DNA of 64,000 nucleotides from Streptomyces sp. R302. Lineage in GTDB: Bacteria; Actinomycetota; Actinomycetes; Streptomycetales; Streptomycetaceae. The translations under genes and the position numbers were made by a program. Positions 16,142-25,076 of this stretch are shown here, one piece after another; position 1 is the first letter of the stretch; each line of letters opens with the position of its first letter. The stretch covers positions 440,527-504,526 of the forward strand of contig NZ_JABBGE010000006.1 in NCBI RefSeq assembly GCF_012927245.1. The letters run 5' to 3'. A model generated the notes under the pieces. That model ran no database searches, was not told where the DNA came from, and saw only the letters and a list, made by a program, of their open reading frames with translations.

Positions 16142-16744
16142 TCACCCGTCGACGCGCAGGACGGGCAGCAGGACGGCGTCGACGAACGCGCGGGCGGCGG
16201 AGGCGTCGGGGAAGCGGTCCTCCAGGAGCCGCTCGATGCGGAGCAGGCCCATGAGGCTGGGGGCGACGAAGGCGATGGCCGGGTTGTCGGGGGCGACCTC
16301 GCCCCGGTCGACGGCGCGCTGGACGACGGCGTCGATGGCCGCGACCTCGGGGGCGAGGACGGTGTCGCGGATGCAGCCGCGCAGGTCGGGGTGGCGGAGG
16401 TACGCCTGGGCGACGGCCTCCATGAGTTCGGTGTCGTGCTCGTGGCGGGCGGAGGCGACGCGGGCGGCCTCGTGGAGGTCGCCGGCGAGGCTGCCGGTGT
16501 CGATGCCGGTGAAGACCCCGCAGCGGCGGGCGGCGAGGGCGGCGGTGACGAGCCGCGGCTTGGTGCCCCACTGCCGGTAGAGGGTGGCCTTGCCGCACTT
16601 GGTGCGGGCCGCGACGCCCTCCATGGTCACCGCGTCGTAGCCGCCTTCGCGCAGGAGGCGGAGCACGGCCTCGTACAGCTCCGCCTCGCGCTCCGGCGTG
16701 ATCTTGCTGCGGCGGGCGGCGGCGGTGGCGGCCTGTGTGGACAT
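16142..16744 (-). CDS. TetR/AcrR-family regulator
   Basis: A 200-residue repressor. The N-terminal helix-turn-helix reads LYEAVLRLLREGGYDAVTMEG then VAARTKCGKATLYRQWGTK, followed by a TetR_C-like helical ligand domain. ATG 16744 follows GGGAGGGACC at correct spacing; an upstream in-frame ATG at 16828 lacks a site and lies at the operator edge. It is divergent from the PAP2/EamA operon. The perfect palindromes at 16828-16865 between the two units are its likely binding sites, controlling both directions. Confidence 0.88.
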   Translation of the reverse strand: MSTQAATAAARRSKITPEREAELYEAVLRLLREGGYDAVTMEGVAARTKCGKATLYRQWGTKPRLVTAALAARRCGVFTGIDTGSLAGDLHEAARVASARHEHDTELMEAVAQAYLRHPDLRGCIRDTVLAPEVAAIDAVVQRAVDRGEVAPDNPAIAFVAPSLMGLLRIERLLEDRFPDASAARAFVDAVLLPVLRVDG

Positions 16745-16827
16745 CGGTCCCTCCCGGATACCTCCGGGGCTCTGCGCGCGGGGCGCGAGCTCCCTTTCTC
16801 TGCACATACGAGAGTAGGGGGTGCGCA

Positions 16828-16865
16828 ATCGAGACGCAAACGTATCGAGACGCTTGCGTCTCGAT
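16828..16865. promoter_or_regulatory. TetR operator: nested palindromes
   Basis: The motif ATCGAGACGCAA occurs at 16828-16839, and ATCGAGACGC recurs at 16844. The second copy forms the perfect palindrome CGAGACGCTTGCGTCTCG, and the outer halves ATCGAGACGCAA and TTGCGTCTCGAT also match. The cluster lies between the divergent TetR and PAP2 genes, where promoters of both must lie. Confidence 0.8.
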
Positions 16866-16941
16866 GAAATCGGATCTAGAGTTCCTCCGTTTGTTTCACA
16901 TTTGACCGATTGACCGATTAACGGATGGGAAGTGCCGCGCC

Positions 16942-17910
16942 ATGGCTACCCGGATACGCGGGGCACTCGGGCTCCGCCCCGCTTCCCCGGCGGAGGGCGG
17001 GCGGCCACCGCTCCTGCGCGAGCTGCTGCTCGTCACCGGGCTCTTCCTCGTCTACAAGTTCGGCCGACTGCTCGCCAACGGCCACGAGCTCCGCGCCTTC
17101 CGCAACGCCGACCTCGTGTGGGACGCCGAGCGCGCCCTCCACTTCCCCGGCGAAGGCGCCGTCCAGCAGCTGCTGCTGCACGGCGAGCCGCTGATCCGGG
17201 CGGCGAACGCCTACTACGCGGCCGTGCACTTCCCGGCCACGATCGCCTTCCTCGGCTGGCTCTACTGGCGCCGCCCCGCGCACTACGTGTGGTCCCGGCG
17301 CGTCCTGGCCCTGGTCACCGGTGCGGCGCTCGCGCTGCACATCCTGATCCCGCTCGCGCCGCCCCGGCTGCTCTCCGCGAGCGGCCTGGTGGACACCGCG
17401 CGGATCTACGGCCCGTCCGTGTACGGCGCGGTCCCCGAGACGGACTCGATGGCGAACCAGTTCGCCGCGATGCCGTCGCTGCACTTCGGCTGGGCGCTGA
17501 TGGTGGCGATCGGCCTGATCGCCGCGACCCGCTCGCCGCTGCGCTGGTGGTGGCTGCTCCACCCGGCGATCACGCTGCTCGTGATCGTCGGCACGGCCAA
17601 CCACTACTGGCTGGACGCGGTCGCCGCGGCCGCCCTGCTCGGCTTCGCGCTGCTCGTCGTGCCGTCACCCGGGCGGAACACCGGGACGCCGAACGCGATG
17701 CCGAACGCCATGCCGACCTCGACGCCTACCTCGATGCCGACCGCGACGCCCTCCGCCCCGGCACTCTCCCGGGGCCGGCGGGAGTCCGCCGCCGGGACGA
17801 CCGGGGCTGGGGCTGAATCGGAGGCTGCGGCTGGGGCTGAGACCCCGGCCGGGACCCCGGCTGGAGCCGGGGCCGAGACCGGGGCCGTACCCGCCGGGGC
17901 TCGGCGATGA
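16942..17910 (+). CDS. PAP2-superfamily membrane phosphatase/transferase
   Basis: A 322-residue integral membrane protein. The PAP2 catalytic motifs are present in the compact form of inositolphosphorylceramide-synthase-like members: MPSLHFGWAL (near residue 175) and GTANHYWLD (near 218), giving the His pair and Asp. About six membrane segments lie between residues 25 and 245. The C-terminal 75 residues are a low-complexity Ala/Gly/Thr/Pro/Glu tail (repeated PNAMP and PTS units) in the cytosol or wall space. It likely acts on lipid phosphates. It is coupled to the EamA gene by ATGA and is divergent from a TetR regulator. Confidence 0.82.
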   Translation: MATRIRGALGLRPASPAEGGRPPLLRELLLVTGLFLVYKFGRLLANGHELRAFRNADLVWDAERALHFPGEGAVQQLLLHGEPLIRAANAYYAAVHFPATIAFLGWLYWRRPAHYVWSRRVLALVTGAALALHILIPLAPPRLLSASGLVDTARIYGPSVYGAVPETDSMANQFAAMPSLHFGWALMVAIGLIAATRSPLRWWWLLHPAITLLVIVGTANHYWLDAVAAAALLGFALLVVPSPGRNTGTPNAMPNAMPTSTPTSMPTATPSAPALSRGRRESAAGTTGAGAESEAAAGAETPAGTPAGAGAETGAVPAGARR

Positions 17911-18986
17911 ACGGCGTCGCGGGCACCGTCCTCGCGGTGCTCCTCTCGCTCGTCTCCGCCGCCGGGTACGCGCTCGCCGCCGTCGCCCAGGCCCGGCTCG
18001 CCGCCGCTCCCTCCACCCCCTCGGGGCGCGGGGCGCTGCGGGCGCTGCTCGCGCGCGGCCAGTGGTGGTGGGCCGTCGGCCTGAACGCGGCGGGCGCCCT
18101 CGCCCACGTCGCCGCCCTCCACTACGGGCCGCTGACGCTGGTGCAGCCGCTCGGCGCGCTGACGCTCGTGGCGGCGCTGCCCCTGGGCGCGTACACCGCA
18201 CGGCGACGGGTGACCCGCACCGAGTGGCGGGGCGCGCTGTGGACCCTGGCGGGCCTCGTCGGTCTCGTCGCGGTGACCGGTCCGGCCGCGCCCGGCGAGG
18301 CGCTGAGCCTGCGGGAGTCCCTGGTGGTCGCCGCGGCGACGGCCCTGCTGATCGCGGTGCTCGCGGGCGGTCGGCACGCCGGGCGCGCGGCGGGCGGCGC
18401 GGGGCGGGGCGGGGTACGCGCCGGCGGGCTCGGCCACGCCACGGCCTCCGGCGTCGCGTCGGGCGTGGCGTCGGCCCTCACCCAGACCCTCACGGCGGCC
18501 CTGACCCTCGGCCTCCCCGGCGGCACTCCGGCCTGGTGGCAGACCGCCACGCTCGCCCTGCTGATCTCCGCCTTCGCCATGGGCGGCCTGCTCCTCTCCC
18601 AGACCGCCTACCGGGGCGGCCTGGCCGCGCCGCTCGCGGTCGTGAACCTCTCCAACCCGGCCGCCGCGGCCGTCCTCGGCGTGGCGCTGCTCGGCGAGAC
18701 CTTCCGCGCGGGCGCCTGGGGCTGGCTGGTCGCCGCGGCGGGCGCGCTGGTCGCGGCCCGGGGCGTGGTCCTGCTCACGACGGGCGCGCCGACGCCGACG
18801 CCGGAGGTCGCGCCCGGGCCCGCACCCCTGCCGGCGCAGGCGCCGGCGGGGCAGGTGCCCGAGGGCTCGGCCGTCACCGTGCCGGGCCCCGGCGAGATCG
18901 CGCCGGAGCCGGTCGCCCCGACGGGCCTCGCCGGCGCGCTGGGCGGCACGCTCACCCCCGTACCGGAGGCGGAGCCCGCCCGCTGA
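17907..18986 (+). CDS. EamA/DMT-family transporter-like membrane protein
   Basis: A 359-residue protein with about nine or ten hydrophobic helices in two halves, as in the drug/metabolite transporter superfamily. The first half contains LHYGPLTLVQPLGALTLVAALPLGA and the second SQTAYRGGLAAPLAVVNLSNPAAAAVLGVALLGE, the typical conserved end of EamA repeats. The C-terminal 60 residues are a Pro/Ala/Glu-rich soluble tail. It overlaps the PAP2 gene by four bases. The substrate is unknown, and proteins of this sort in Streptomyces are often uncharacterised. Confidence 0.82.
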   Translation: MNGVAGTVLAVLLSLVSAAGYALAAVAQARLAAAPSTPSGRGALRALLARGQWWWAVGLNAAGALAHVAALHYGPLTLVQPLGALTLVAALPLGAYTARRRVTRTEWRGALWTLAGLVGLVAVTGPAAPGEALSLRESLVVAAATALLIAVLAGGRHAGRAAGGAGRGGVRAGGLGHATASGVASGVASALTQTLTAALTLGLPGGTPAWWQTATLALLISAFAMGGLLLSQTAYRGGLAAPLAVVNLSNPAAAAVLGVALLGETFRAGAWGWLVAAAGALVAARGVVLLTTGAPTPTPEVAPGPAPLPAQAPAGQVPEGSAVTVPGPGEIAPEPVAPTGLAGALGGTLTPVPEAEPAR

Positions 18987-19110
18987 CCCCGCCCGCCGAT
19001 CCGCCCACCGGCCCGCCTGCCGATCCGCCTGCCGAAACCCCCTTAATGTCACCTTGACGACAAGCTTTCCCCCGGCCTATCGTCATGGCGACGAAAAGGG
19101 GGGTTCTCTC

Positions 19111-20163
19111 ATGGCCGACATCACCCGGCGGGCCGGCTGGCGCCATCTCCGCTCCGCGCCCACCGCGCACATCCGGCACCAGCGGGGCGGCAGGCTCGCG
19201 CACGACGGGGCCGGGCTCAGCTTCTGGTTCCGGCCGCTGAGCGCGGCGCTCTCCGAAGTGCCGGTGGACGACCGGGAGCTCGCGATGGCGTTCCACGCCA
19301 GGACCGCGGACTTCCAGGACGTGAGCGTGCAGTCCACCGTCACGTACCGGATCGGGGACCCGGCGACCGCCGCCGCCCGGCTCGACTTCTCCATCGACCC
19401 CGACACCGGCGTCTGGCGCGGCACCCCGCTGGAGCAGATCGCGACCCTGCTGACCGAGACCGCCCAGCAGCACGCCCTCGACGTGCTCGCGCGCACCACG
19501 CTCGCCCAGGCGCTCGTGGACGGCGTGGCGGCGGTGCGGGAGCGGATCACGGACGGGCTCGCCGCCGAGCCCCGGCTGCCCGCCACCGGCATCGAGGTGG
19601 TCGCCGTCCGCGTCGTCGCGCTCCGGCCCGAGCCCGAGGTCGAGCGCGCCCTGCGCACCCCCGCGCGCGAACAGATCCAGCAGGAGGCCGACCGGGCCAC
19701 GTACGAGCGCCGCGCCGTCGCGGTCGAGCGCGAGCGGACCATCGCCGAGAACGAGCTCGCCAGCAAGATCGAGCTGGCCCGCCAGGAGGAGCGGCTCGTC
19801 GAGCAGCGCGGCACCAACGCCCGGCGCGAGGCCGAGGAGTCCGCCGCCGCCGACGCGGTACGCGCCGAGGCCGAGGCCGTACGGAAGGTGCGGCTCGCCC
19901 GGGCCGAGGCGGAGGCGGCGCGCGAGGTCGGCGAGGCGCGGGCCGCCGCGCAGACGGCCTGGCTCCAGGCGCACGCCGCCGCCGACCCGGCCGTCCTCCA
20001 CGCCCTGGCGCTCACCCGGGCCGCCGAACAGCTGCCCCGGATCGAGCACCTCACCCTCTCCCCCGACGTCCTCACCGGCCTCCTCGCGAAGCTCGGCGGC
20101 GGCAACGGCGGCAACGGCGGCAACAGTGGCCGCAGCGGGCACGGCGGCGGGGCGGGCGCGTGA
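19111..20163 (+). CDS. SPFH/Band 7 domain protein
   Basis: A 350-residue protein. An N-terminal SPFH/Band 7 domain (about residues 10-190; QDVSVQSTVTYRIGDPATAAAR and the later TGIEVVAVRVVALRPEPEVERAL) precedes a long charged coiled coil rich in Glu, Arg and Ala (190-300) and a Gly/Asn/Ser tail. There is no clear N-terminal membrane helix, so it is probably cytosolic or peripheral. Family members form ring-shaped oligomeric scaffolds. ATG 19111 follows AAAAGGGGGG; an upstream TTG at 19054 is less likely. It overlaps the next gene (GTGA), so it is co-translated with an NAD-kinase-like protein. Confidence 0.85.
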   Translation: MADITRRAGWRHLRSAPTAHIRHQRGGRLAHDGAGLSFWFRPLSAALSEVPVDDRELAMAFHARTADFQDVSVQSTVTYRIGDPATAAARLDFSIDPDTGVWRGTPLEQIATLLTETAQQHALDVLARTTLAQALVDGVAAVRERITDGLAAEPRLPATGIEVVAVRVVALRPEPEVERALRTPAREQIQQEADRATYERRAVAVERERTIAENELASKIELARQEERLVEQRGTNARREAEESAAADAVRAEAEAVRKVRLARAEAEAAREVGEARAAAQTAWLQAHAAADPAVLHALALTRAAEQLPRIEHLTLSPDVLTGLLAKLGGGNGGNGGNSGRSGHGGGAGA

Positions 20164-21095
20164 GCCTCGCGCCCCGGGCGGTCCTCGTGCACCGCAGGAC
20201 GGAGTACGAGGAGCTGCTCGCCCGGCACGGGACGCACGGGCAGGCCGCGTTCTTCCTCGCCGCGCGCGGACGCTCCGCCGACGAGGTCCGCGAACGGCAC
20301 GAGCGGACGCGGCGGGCCCTCGCGGCCGTCGTCGGCGCCGTACCGCTGACCTGGCGGCAGACCCGGGTCGAACGCGCGGATCTGGACAGGTTCCTGTTCG
20401 GGCCGGAGGACGTGGTCGTGGTCGTCGGCCAGGACGGGCTCGTCGCCAACACCGCCAAGTACCTCGCCGGGCAGCCCGTCGTCGGCATCGACGCGGACCC
20501 GGGACGCAACGCCGGCGTCCTCGTCCGGCACCGGCCGGACGACGCCCGCCGGCTGCTGCCGTACGCGGCCGGGCCCGGGGTCGCCGCCGACGAGCTGACG
20601 ATGGTCGCGGCGGCCACCGACGACGGGCAGCGACTCCTCGCCCTCAACGAGATCTACGTGGGCCCGCCGGGCCACCAGACCGCCCGTTACACCCTGGACG
20701 CCCCGGTGGGCGGTGGGGAGGGCGGCGACACGGACGGCGGGGAAGGCGGCGCCGAGCCCGAACCCCAGGCGTCCTCCGGGGTGCTCGCCGGTACCGGCAC
20801 CGGCGCCACCGGCTGGCTCCGCTCGCTCTGGCAGCAGCGATCCAGCGGCCTCGCCCTGCCCGGGCCGGCCGAACCGCGCCTCGCCTGGTTCGTGCGCGAG
20901 GCGTGGCCCTCGCCGACGACCGGGACGAGCCGGGTCGAGGGGCTCATCGGCCCCGGTCAGGGGCTGCGGCTCACCGTCGAGTCCGACCGCCTGGTCGCCT
21001 TCGGCGATGGCGTCGAGTCCGACTCGCTCGACCTGACCTGGGGCCAGACCGTCCGGCTCACCGTCGCCGACACCCGTCTCCGCCTGGTGGGCTGA
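20160..21095 (+). CDS. NAD-kinase-like protein
   Basis: A 311-residue cytosolic protein. The segment VVVVVGQDGLVANTAKYLAG resembles the nucleotide motif of NAD/diacylglycerol kinases (canonical GGDGT; here GQDGL), PVVGIDADPGRNAGVL resembles the following strand, and SGVLAGTGTGATGWLRSL resembles the second substrate motif (TPTGSTAY type). The N-terminal part (TRRALAAVVGAVPLTWRQTRVERADL) fits the family's first Rossmann unit. Departures at the first glycine and the Thr of the core motif make catalytic activity uncertain. An acidic Gly-rich insert (near residues 185-205) is unusual. Co-translation with the SPFH protein suggests they work together. Confidence 0.65.
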   Translation: MSLAPRAVLVHRRTEYEELLARHGTHGQAAFFLAARGRSADEVRERHERTRRALAAVVGAVPLTWRQTRVERADLDRFLFGPEDVVVVVGQDGLVANTAKYLAGQPVVGIDADPGRNAGVLVRHRPDDARRLLPYAAGPGVAADELTMVAAATDDGQRLLALNEIYVGPPGHQTARYTLDAPVGGGEGGDTDGGEGGAEPEPQASSGVLAGTGTGATGWLRSLWQQRSSGLALPGPAEPRLAWFVREAWPSPTTGTSRVEGLIGPGQGLRLTVESDRLVAFGDGVESDSLDLTWGQTVRLTVADTRLRLVG

Positions 21096-21192
21096 CCCGG
21101 CCGGAAACGATCGGCGGCACACCGGGCGCCCTCCAGGGAGCGCTAGGGTGAGGCGCTTTGACCGATTTGGGGCGCGGTGACGTGCCCCTGGG

Positions 21193-21263
21193 CGTGTGTC
21201 CGAGTGTCCGGGTGCCGGGTGTCCGCATTCCTGGGTGTCCGGGGGTCCGGGTGTCCGGGTGAC
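21193..21263 (+). repeat. Short GTGTCCG tandem-like repeats
   Basis: About seven degenerate copies of GTGTCCG(GG) lie in 71 bp in the gap before the acetyltransferase gene, which may reflect slippage. No gene or clear hairpin lies in the stretch; its role is unknown. Confidence 0.6.
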
Positions 21264-21334
21264 GGCGGCGGTGCTCGCCGAGGTCGCCGCGCGGAAGCCC
21301 GCCCGCACACCGCCCCCTCCCCGGAAGGCCGGCC

Positions 21335-22201
21335 ATGACCTCTCCCTCCCCCGGTGCCGTCAGCGTCGGCCCCGCCACCCGCGCCGAGTGGGAGCTCGTG
21401 CGGTCCTGGGCCGCGGAGGAGGGCTGGAACCCCGGACGGTCGGACGCCGACGCCTTCTTCGCGCAGGATCCGGCCGGCTTCTTCCTGGGACGGCTCGACG
21501 GGGAGCCGGTCTCCGCCGTCTCCGTGGTCACCTACGGGGAGGCGTACGCCTTCCTCGGCTTCTACCTCGTCCGCCCCGAACTGCGCGGCCGTGGCCTCGG
21601 GATCGCCACCTGGCGGGCGGGCCTGGCCCACGCGGACGGGCGGGCGGTCGGGCTCGACGGGGTTCCGGCGCAGCAGGACAACTACCGGCGCTCCGGCTTC
21701 GTCACCGCCTACCGCACCGCCCGATACGTCGGAGAAGTCCCGCCCCCGGAACGCCCGCCGACCGGGGTGGTACCGGCCGAACGCATCGACCCCGCACTCC
21801 TCGCCGCGTACGACTCCACCTGCCACCACGCCGAACGCCCCCGGTTCCTCTCCGCCTGGCTGACGACCCCGGGACACCGCGCCCTCGCACGGGTCGTCGA
21901 CGGGCGGGTCACCGGCTACGGCGTCGTCCGCCCCTGCCAGGACGAGGCCCGTGTGGGGCCGCTGTTCGCGGACGGCCCCGCGGACGCGGCGGCCCTCCTC
22001 GACGCCCTCGCCGAGGCCGCCCGGGACTTCGGGGCACGGTCCGTCGCCGTCGACATGCCCGACACGAATCCGGCCGCGGCCCGCATCGCCGAGGAACGCG
22101 GCCTCGTCCCGACCTTCGAGACGGCCCGCATGTACACGGGCCCGGTGCGGCCGGTCGCCCGGGAGCGGGTCTTCGGCGTGACGACCCTCGAACTGGGCTG
22201 A
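21335..22201 (+). CDS. GNAT-family N-acetyltransferase
   Basis: A 288-residue protein with an N-terminal acetyltransferase domain: the acetyl-CoA loop VRPELRGRGLGIATW near residue 83 is a textbook R-G-x-G-x-G/A motif, preceded by AYAFLGFYLV. A second, weaker GNAT-like half follows (DARVGPLFADGP through YTGPVRPVARERVFGVTTLELG), as in the YitH/HolE-type double-domain family (DUF1248). ATG 21335 follows cccggaaggccggcc. The acceptor substrate is unknown. It stands alone, followed by the repeat island. Confidence 0.85.
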   Translation: MTSPSPGAVSVGPATRAEWELVRSWAAEEGWNPGRSDADAFFAQDPAGFFLGRLDGEPVSAVSVVTYGEAYAFLGFYLVRPELRGRGLGIATWRAGLAHADGRAVGLDGVPAQQDNYRRSGFVTAYRTARYVGEVPPPERPPTGVVPAERIDPALLAAYDSTCHHAERPRFLSAWLTTPGHRALARVVDGRVTGYGVVRPCQDEARVGPLFADGPADAAALLDALAEAARDFGARSVAVDMPDTNPAAARIAEERGLVPTFETARMYTGPVRPVARERVFGVTTLELG

Positions 22202-22210
22202 GCGGTCGCT

Positions 22211-22535
22211 GGATCCGGCCTCCGGCGCCTGAGCCCGGGACTGGATCCGACATCTCGGACATCAGATCTAACATCCTGGATGTCGGATCCAGCATCCCGG
22301 ACGTCGGATCCGATATCAGGTATCCGGGCGGATATCGGATCCGGCAAGACGCGCATGGGATCCAACACCCCACCTCCGGACCGGACTGGATCCAGTGCTA
22401 CGGATATCGGATCCAACATCCGACAGCCGGCATCCAAGCCGGGTTGGATCCGATATCCCGGACGTCGGATCCGATCCAGGCCGGACTGGATCCGATATCC
22501 CGGATGCCGCATCCAACATCCGGCATCCAAGCCGC
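22211..22535. repeat. Phased array of palindromic hexamers (eleven GGATCC)
   Basis: Eleven GGATCC sites start at 22211, 22243, 22285, 22306, 22337, 22358, 22388, 22409, 22446, 22467 and 22488. The intervals are 32, 42, 21, 31, 21, 30, 21, 37, 21 and 21, almost all multiples of about 10.5 bp. The recurring 21-bp unit is GGATCC, then GATATC, then CCGGACGTC, with variants; GATATC occurs five times. A 12-base tail ATCCAACATCCG repeats at 22411 and 22510. No open frame with coding character spans it. Bases 22536-22850 hold a C-rich run and the palindromic CCCCCCTTGGGGGG (around 22719) but no gene. Confidence 0.85.
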
Positions 22536-23015
22536 GCGCGACCCTCACCCCACCCCCGCCTGCGACCCCCCACCCCAGAAGGCGTACGCTCCCCCCGCGT
22601 GCCCCTTCGCGTGCCCGCGAGCGGGTCGGATTCGGCCAGTTCGTGTGCGGAAGGGGCGCATCGGGGGCGCTCGGGGCGGGCCAGGGTCGGGGCCTCGGGG
22701 TTCTCGGGTGGCCCCCCTTGGGGGGACCCCCCGCCCGAGGGTGAGGGGTGACAAGGGTTTTCCCCGTATCGCGTTCACCTCGGCGTTCCCTACTGTCCTC
22801 CGCACCGGCGGATACCATCCCCCGCATCGCATCTGACATGTGACAGGTGCATGCGGGGAGACCCACCGGTGACGGCCTTGACCCGGGCCGTCGGCGCCGG
22901 TGGCGGCGCACGGGCCCCCCAGCCCAGGGAACACGGCGGCGACCCCACTTCGCACCGTGCCTCCCGCGCCGCCGCCACTGCCCGCAACCACGTCGTACTC
23001 GAAAGGGCCAGCACT

Positions 23016-24854
23016 TTGAACGGTTCCAGGCGGAGAGTCATATCCGTGGTCGCCACCGCCGCGATCATCGGTGCCGCTGTCACCACCACCGGGGCGTTCG
23101 CCGCCGCCCCGGCCGCTCCCTCTCCGAAGCCGGCTCCGGCTCCGGCGTCGCAGAGCATGCGGGCGCTTCCCACCGCTCCGGTCGAGAAGGTCATCGTGAC
23201 CTACAAGACCCAGGCGGCCGAGGCCGGTTCCAACGCGGCCGCCAAGACCGACACCGCCGAGAAGGCCGCGAAGACGGGCGAGAAGCTCTCCTTCGAGCGT
23301 CGCCTCGCCGGCGGCGGCGCCCTCGTCGACCTGGGCGAGACCGCCACCCCGCAGGACGTGAACGAGGTCATGGCCGCCTTCCGCGCCGACCCGTCCGTCG
23401 CGACCGTCGAGCCGGACATCCGCGCCTACGCCATGGCCGTGACCCCGAACGACACCGACTACGCCAAGCAGTGGGACCTCTTCGAGGCCACCGGCGGCAT
23501 GAACGTTCCGTCGGCCTGGGACAAGACGACCGGCTCCGGCGTCACCGTCGCCGTCATCGACACCGGCTACGCGGCCCACTCGGACCTGGCGGCCAACGTG
23601 GTCTCCGGCTACGACTTCATCTCCTCCTCCGCCGACGCCCGCGACGGCAACGGCCGTGACGCGGACGCCAAGGACGAGGGCGACTGGAACGCCACCGACG
23701 GCGAGTGCGGCACCGGCTCGCGGGCGTCCAACTCCTCCTGGCACGGCACCCACGTGGCCGGCACCATCGGCGCCGTCACGAACAACAGCAAGGGCATCGC
23801 GGGCATCGCGTACAACGCGAAGATCCAGCCCGTGCGCGTCCTCGGCAAGTGCGGCGGCTCGTCCTCCGACATCGCCGACGCCATCACCTGGGCCTCCGGC
23901 GGCAACGTGCCGGGCGTCCCGGCCAACCCGACGCCGGCCAAGGTCATCAACCTGAGCCTCGGCGGCGCCAGCTCCTCCTGCCCGAGCGTCTACCAGACCG
24001 CCATCAACGGCGCCGTCTCGCGCGGTACCACCGTCGTCGTCGCCGCGGGCAACAGCAACGCCAACACCTCCGGCTTCACGCCCGCGAACTGCTCGAACGT
24101 CATCACCGTGGCGTCGACCAGCCGCGAGGGCAACCGGTCGTACTACTCCAACTACGGCAACCTCGTGGACGTGTCCGCCCCCGGCGGTGAGACCCGCCGC
24201 GCCACCGACACGCCCGGTACCGTCACCACCCCCGAGAACGGCATCTACTCCACGCTGAACTCGGGCACGACGACCCAGTCGCTGGAGAACTACAAGCCCT
24301 ACCAGGGCACCTCCATGGCCGCGCCGCACATCGCCGGCCTCGCCGCCCTCCTGAAGTCGGCCAAGAGCACGCTCACCCCGGCCGAAATCGAGTCGGCGAT
24401 CAAGAGCAACGCCCGCCCGCTGCCCGGCACCTGCTCCGGCGGCTGCGGCGCCGGCATCGCCGACACGGCCAAGACCGTGGACGCGGTCACCGGCACCACC
24501 ACCCAGCCGGGCACCGTCTTCACCAACACGAACAACGTGACGATCTCGGACCACACCACCGTGTCGTCGTCGATCGCCGTCACCGGCCGCACCGGCAACG
24601 CCCCCGCCGCCCTCAAGGTCGGCGTGGACATCAAGCACACCTGGCGCGGGGACCTGGTCATCGACCTGATCGCCCCCGACGGCACCGTGCGCAACCTGAA
24701 GGGCTCCTCCGGCTCGGACAGCGCCGACAACGTCCTCGCGACGTACACGGTCGACGCCTCCAGCGAGGTCGCCAACGGCACCTGGCAGCTGCGGGTCCGC
24801 GATGTGGCCTCGGGTGACACCGGCTACATCGACTCCTGGAGTCTCACCTTCTGA
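23016..24854 (+). CDS. Secreted S8 subtilisin-like serine protease with P domain
   Basis: A 612-residue exported protease. A signal peptide (NGSRRRVISVVATAAIIGAA to about residue 30) and an inhibitor-I9-like propeptide (KVIVTYKTQ through VATVEPDIRAYA) precede the catalytic domain with Asp182 (VAVIDTG), His243 (SWHGTHVAG) and Ser433 (QGTSMAAPH). The C-terminal 110 residues form a proprotein-convertase P domain (SSSIAVTGRTG through GYIDSWSLTF). TTG 23016 is chosen because gaaagg lies at suitable distance and the signal peptide begins there; ATG 22851 would add 55 unlikely residues. It is monocistronic and followed by a strong terminator. It degrades extracellular protein. Confidence 0.92.
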   Translation: MNGSRRRVISVVATAAIIGAAVTTTGAFAAAPAAPSPKPAPAPASQSMRALPTAPVEKVIVTYKTQAAEAGSNAAAKTDTAEKAAKTGEKLSFERRLAGGGALVDLGETATPQDVNEVMAAFRADPSVATVEPDIRAYAMAVTPNDTDYAKQWDLFEATGGMNVPSAWDKTTGSGVTVAVIDTGYAAHSDLAANVVSGYDFISSSADARDGNGRDADAKDEGDWNATDGECGTGSRASNSSWHGTHVAGTIGAVTNNSKGIAGIAYNAKIQPVRVLGKCGGSSSDIADAITWASGGNVPGVPANPTPAKVINLSLGGASSSCPSVYQTAINGAVSRGTTVVVAAGNSNANTSGFTPANCSNVITVASTSREGNRSYYSNYGNLVDVSAPGGETRRATDTPGTVTTPENGIYSTLNSGTTTQSLENYKPYQGTSMAAPHIAGLAALLKSAKSTLTPAEIESAIKSNARPLPGTCSGGCGAGIADTAKTVDAVTGTTTQPGTVFTNTNNVTISDHTTVSSSIAVTGRTGNAPAALKVGVDIKHTWRGDLVIDLIAPDGTVRNLKGSSGSDSADNVLATYTVDASSEVANGTWQLRVRDVASGDTGYIDSWSLTF

Positions 24855-24908
24855 GCCTCCGCTCCATCGTTCTGACACCACCCCCCACACCAGCATCATC
24901 GCTGGTCA

Positions 24909-24944
24909 GCGACGCCCTCGTGGTCTACACCACGGGGGCGTCGC
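24909..24944 (+). terminator. Terminator of the protease gene
   Basis: A stem of GCGACGCCCTCGTGG with CCACGGGGGCGTCGC around a 6-base loop, 54 bases past the stop codon. Confidence 0.8.
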
Positions 24945-25076
24945 CGGGTTCCGGAAAGGTATCCGCCCGGTGCCGGGTGTCCGTATGCCGGACACGGACC
25001 CTGGACGGCAGCGGTGGGCTCCGTATTCTCTGCGCAGGGCTCATGGGCGGGGCCCACGGGCGGAGGTGGCGACCAG

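Noticed and set aside
22211..22535. CRISPR array
   Set aside because: The repeats are short palindromic hexamers with irregular helical spacing; there are no 28-37 bp direct repeats with unique spacers and no cas genes.
22316..22573. Small minus-strand protein across the repeat island
   Set aside because: The translation is itself repetitive (SDPTS, GSDI units), the expected result of translating the hexamer array.
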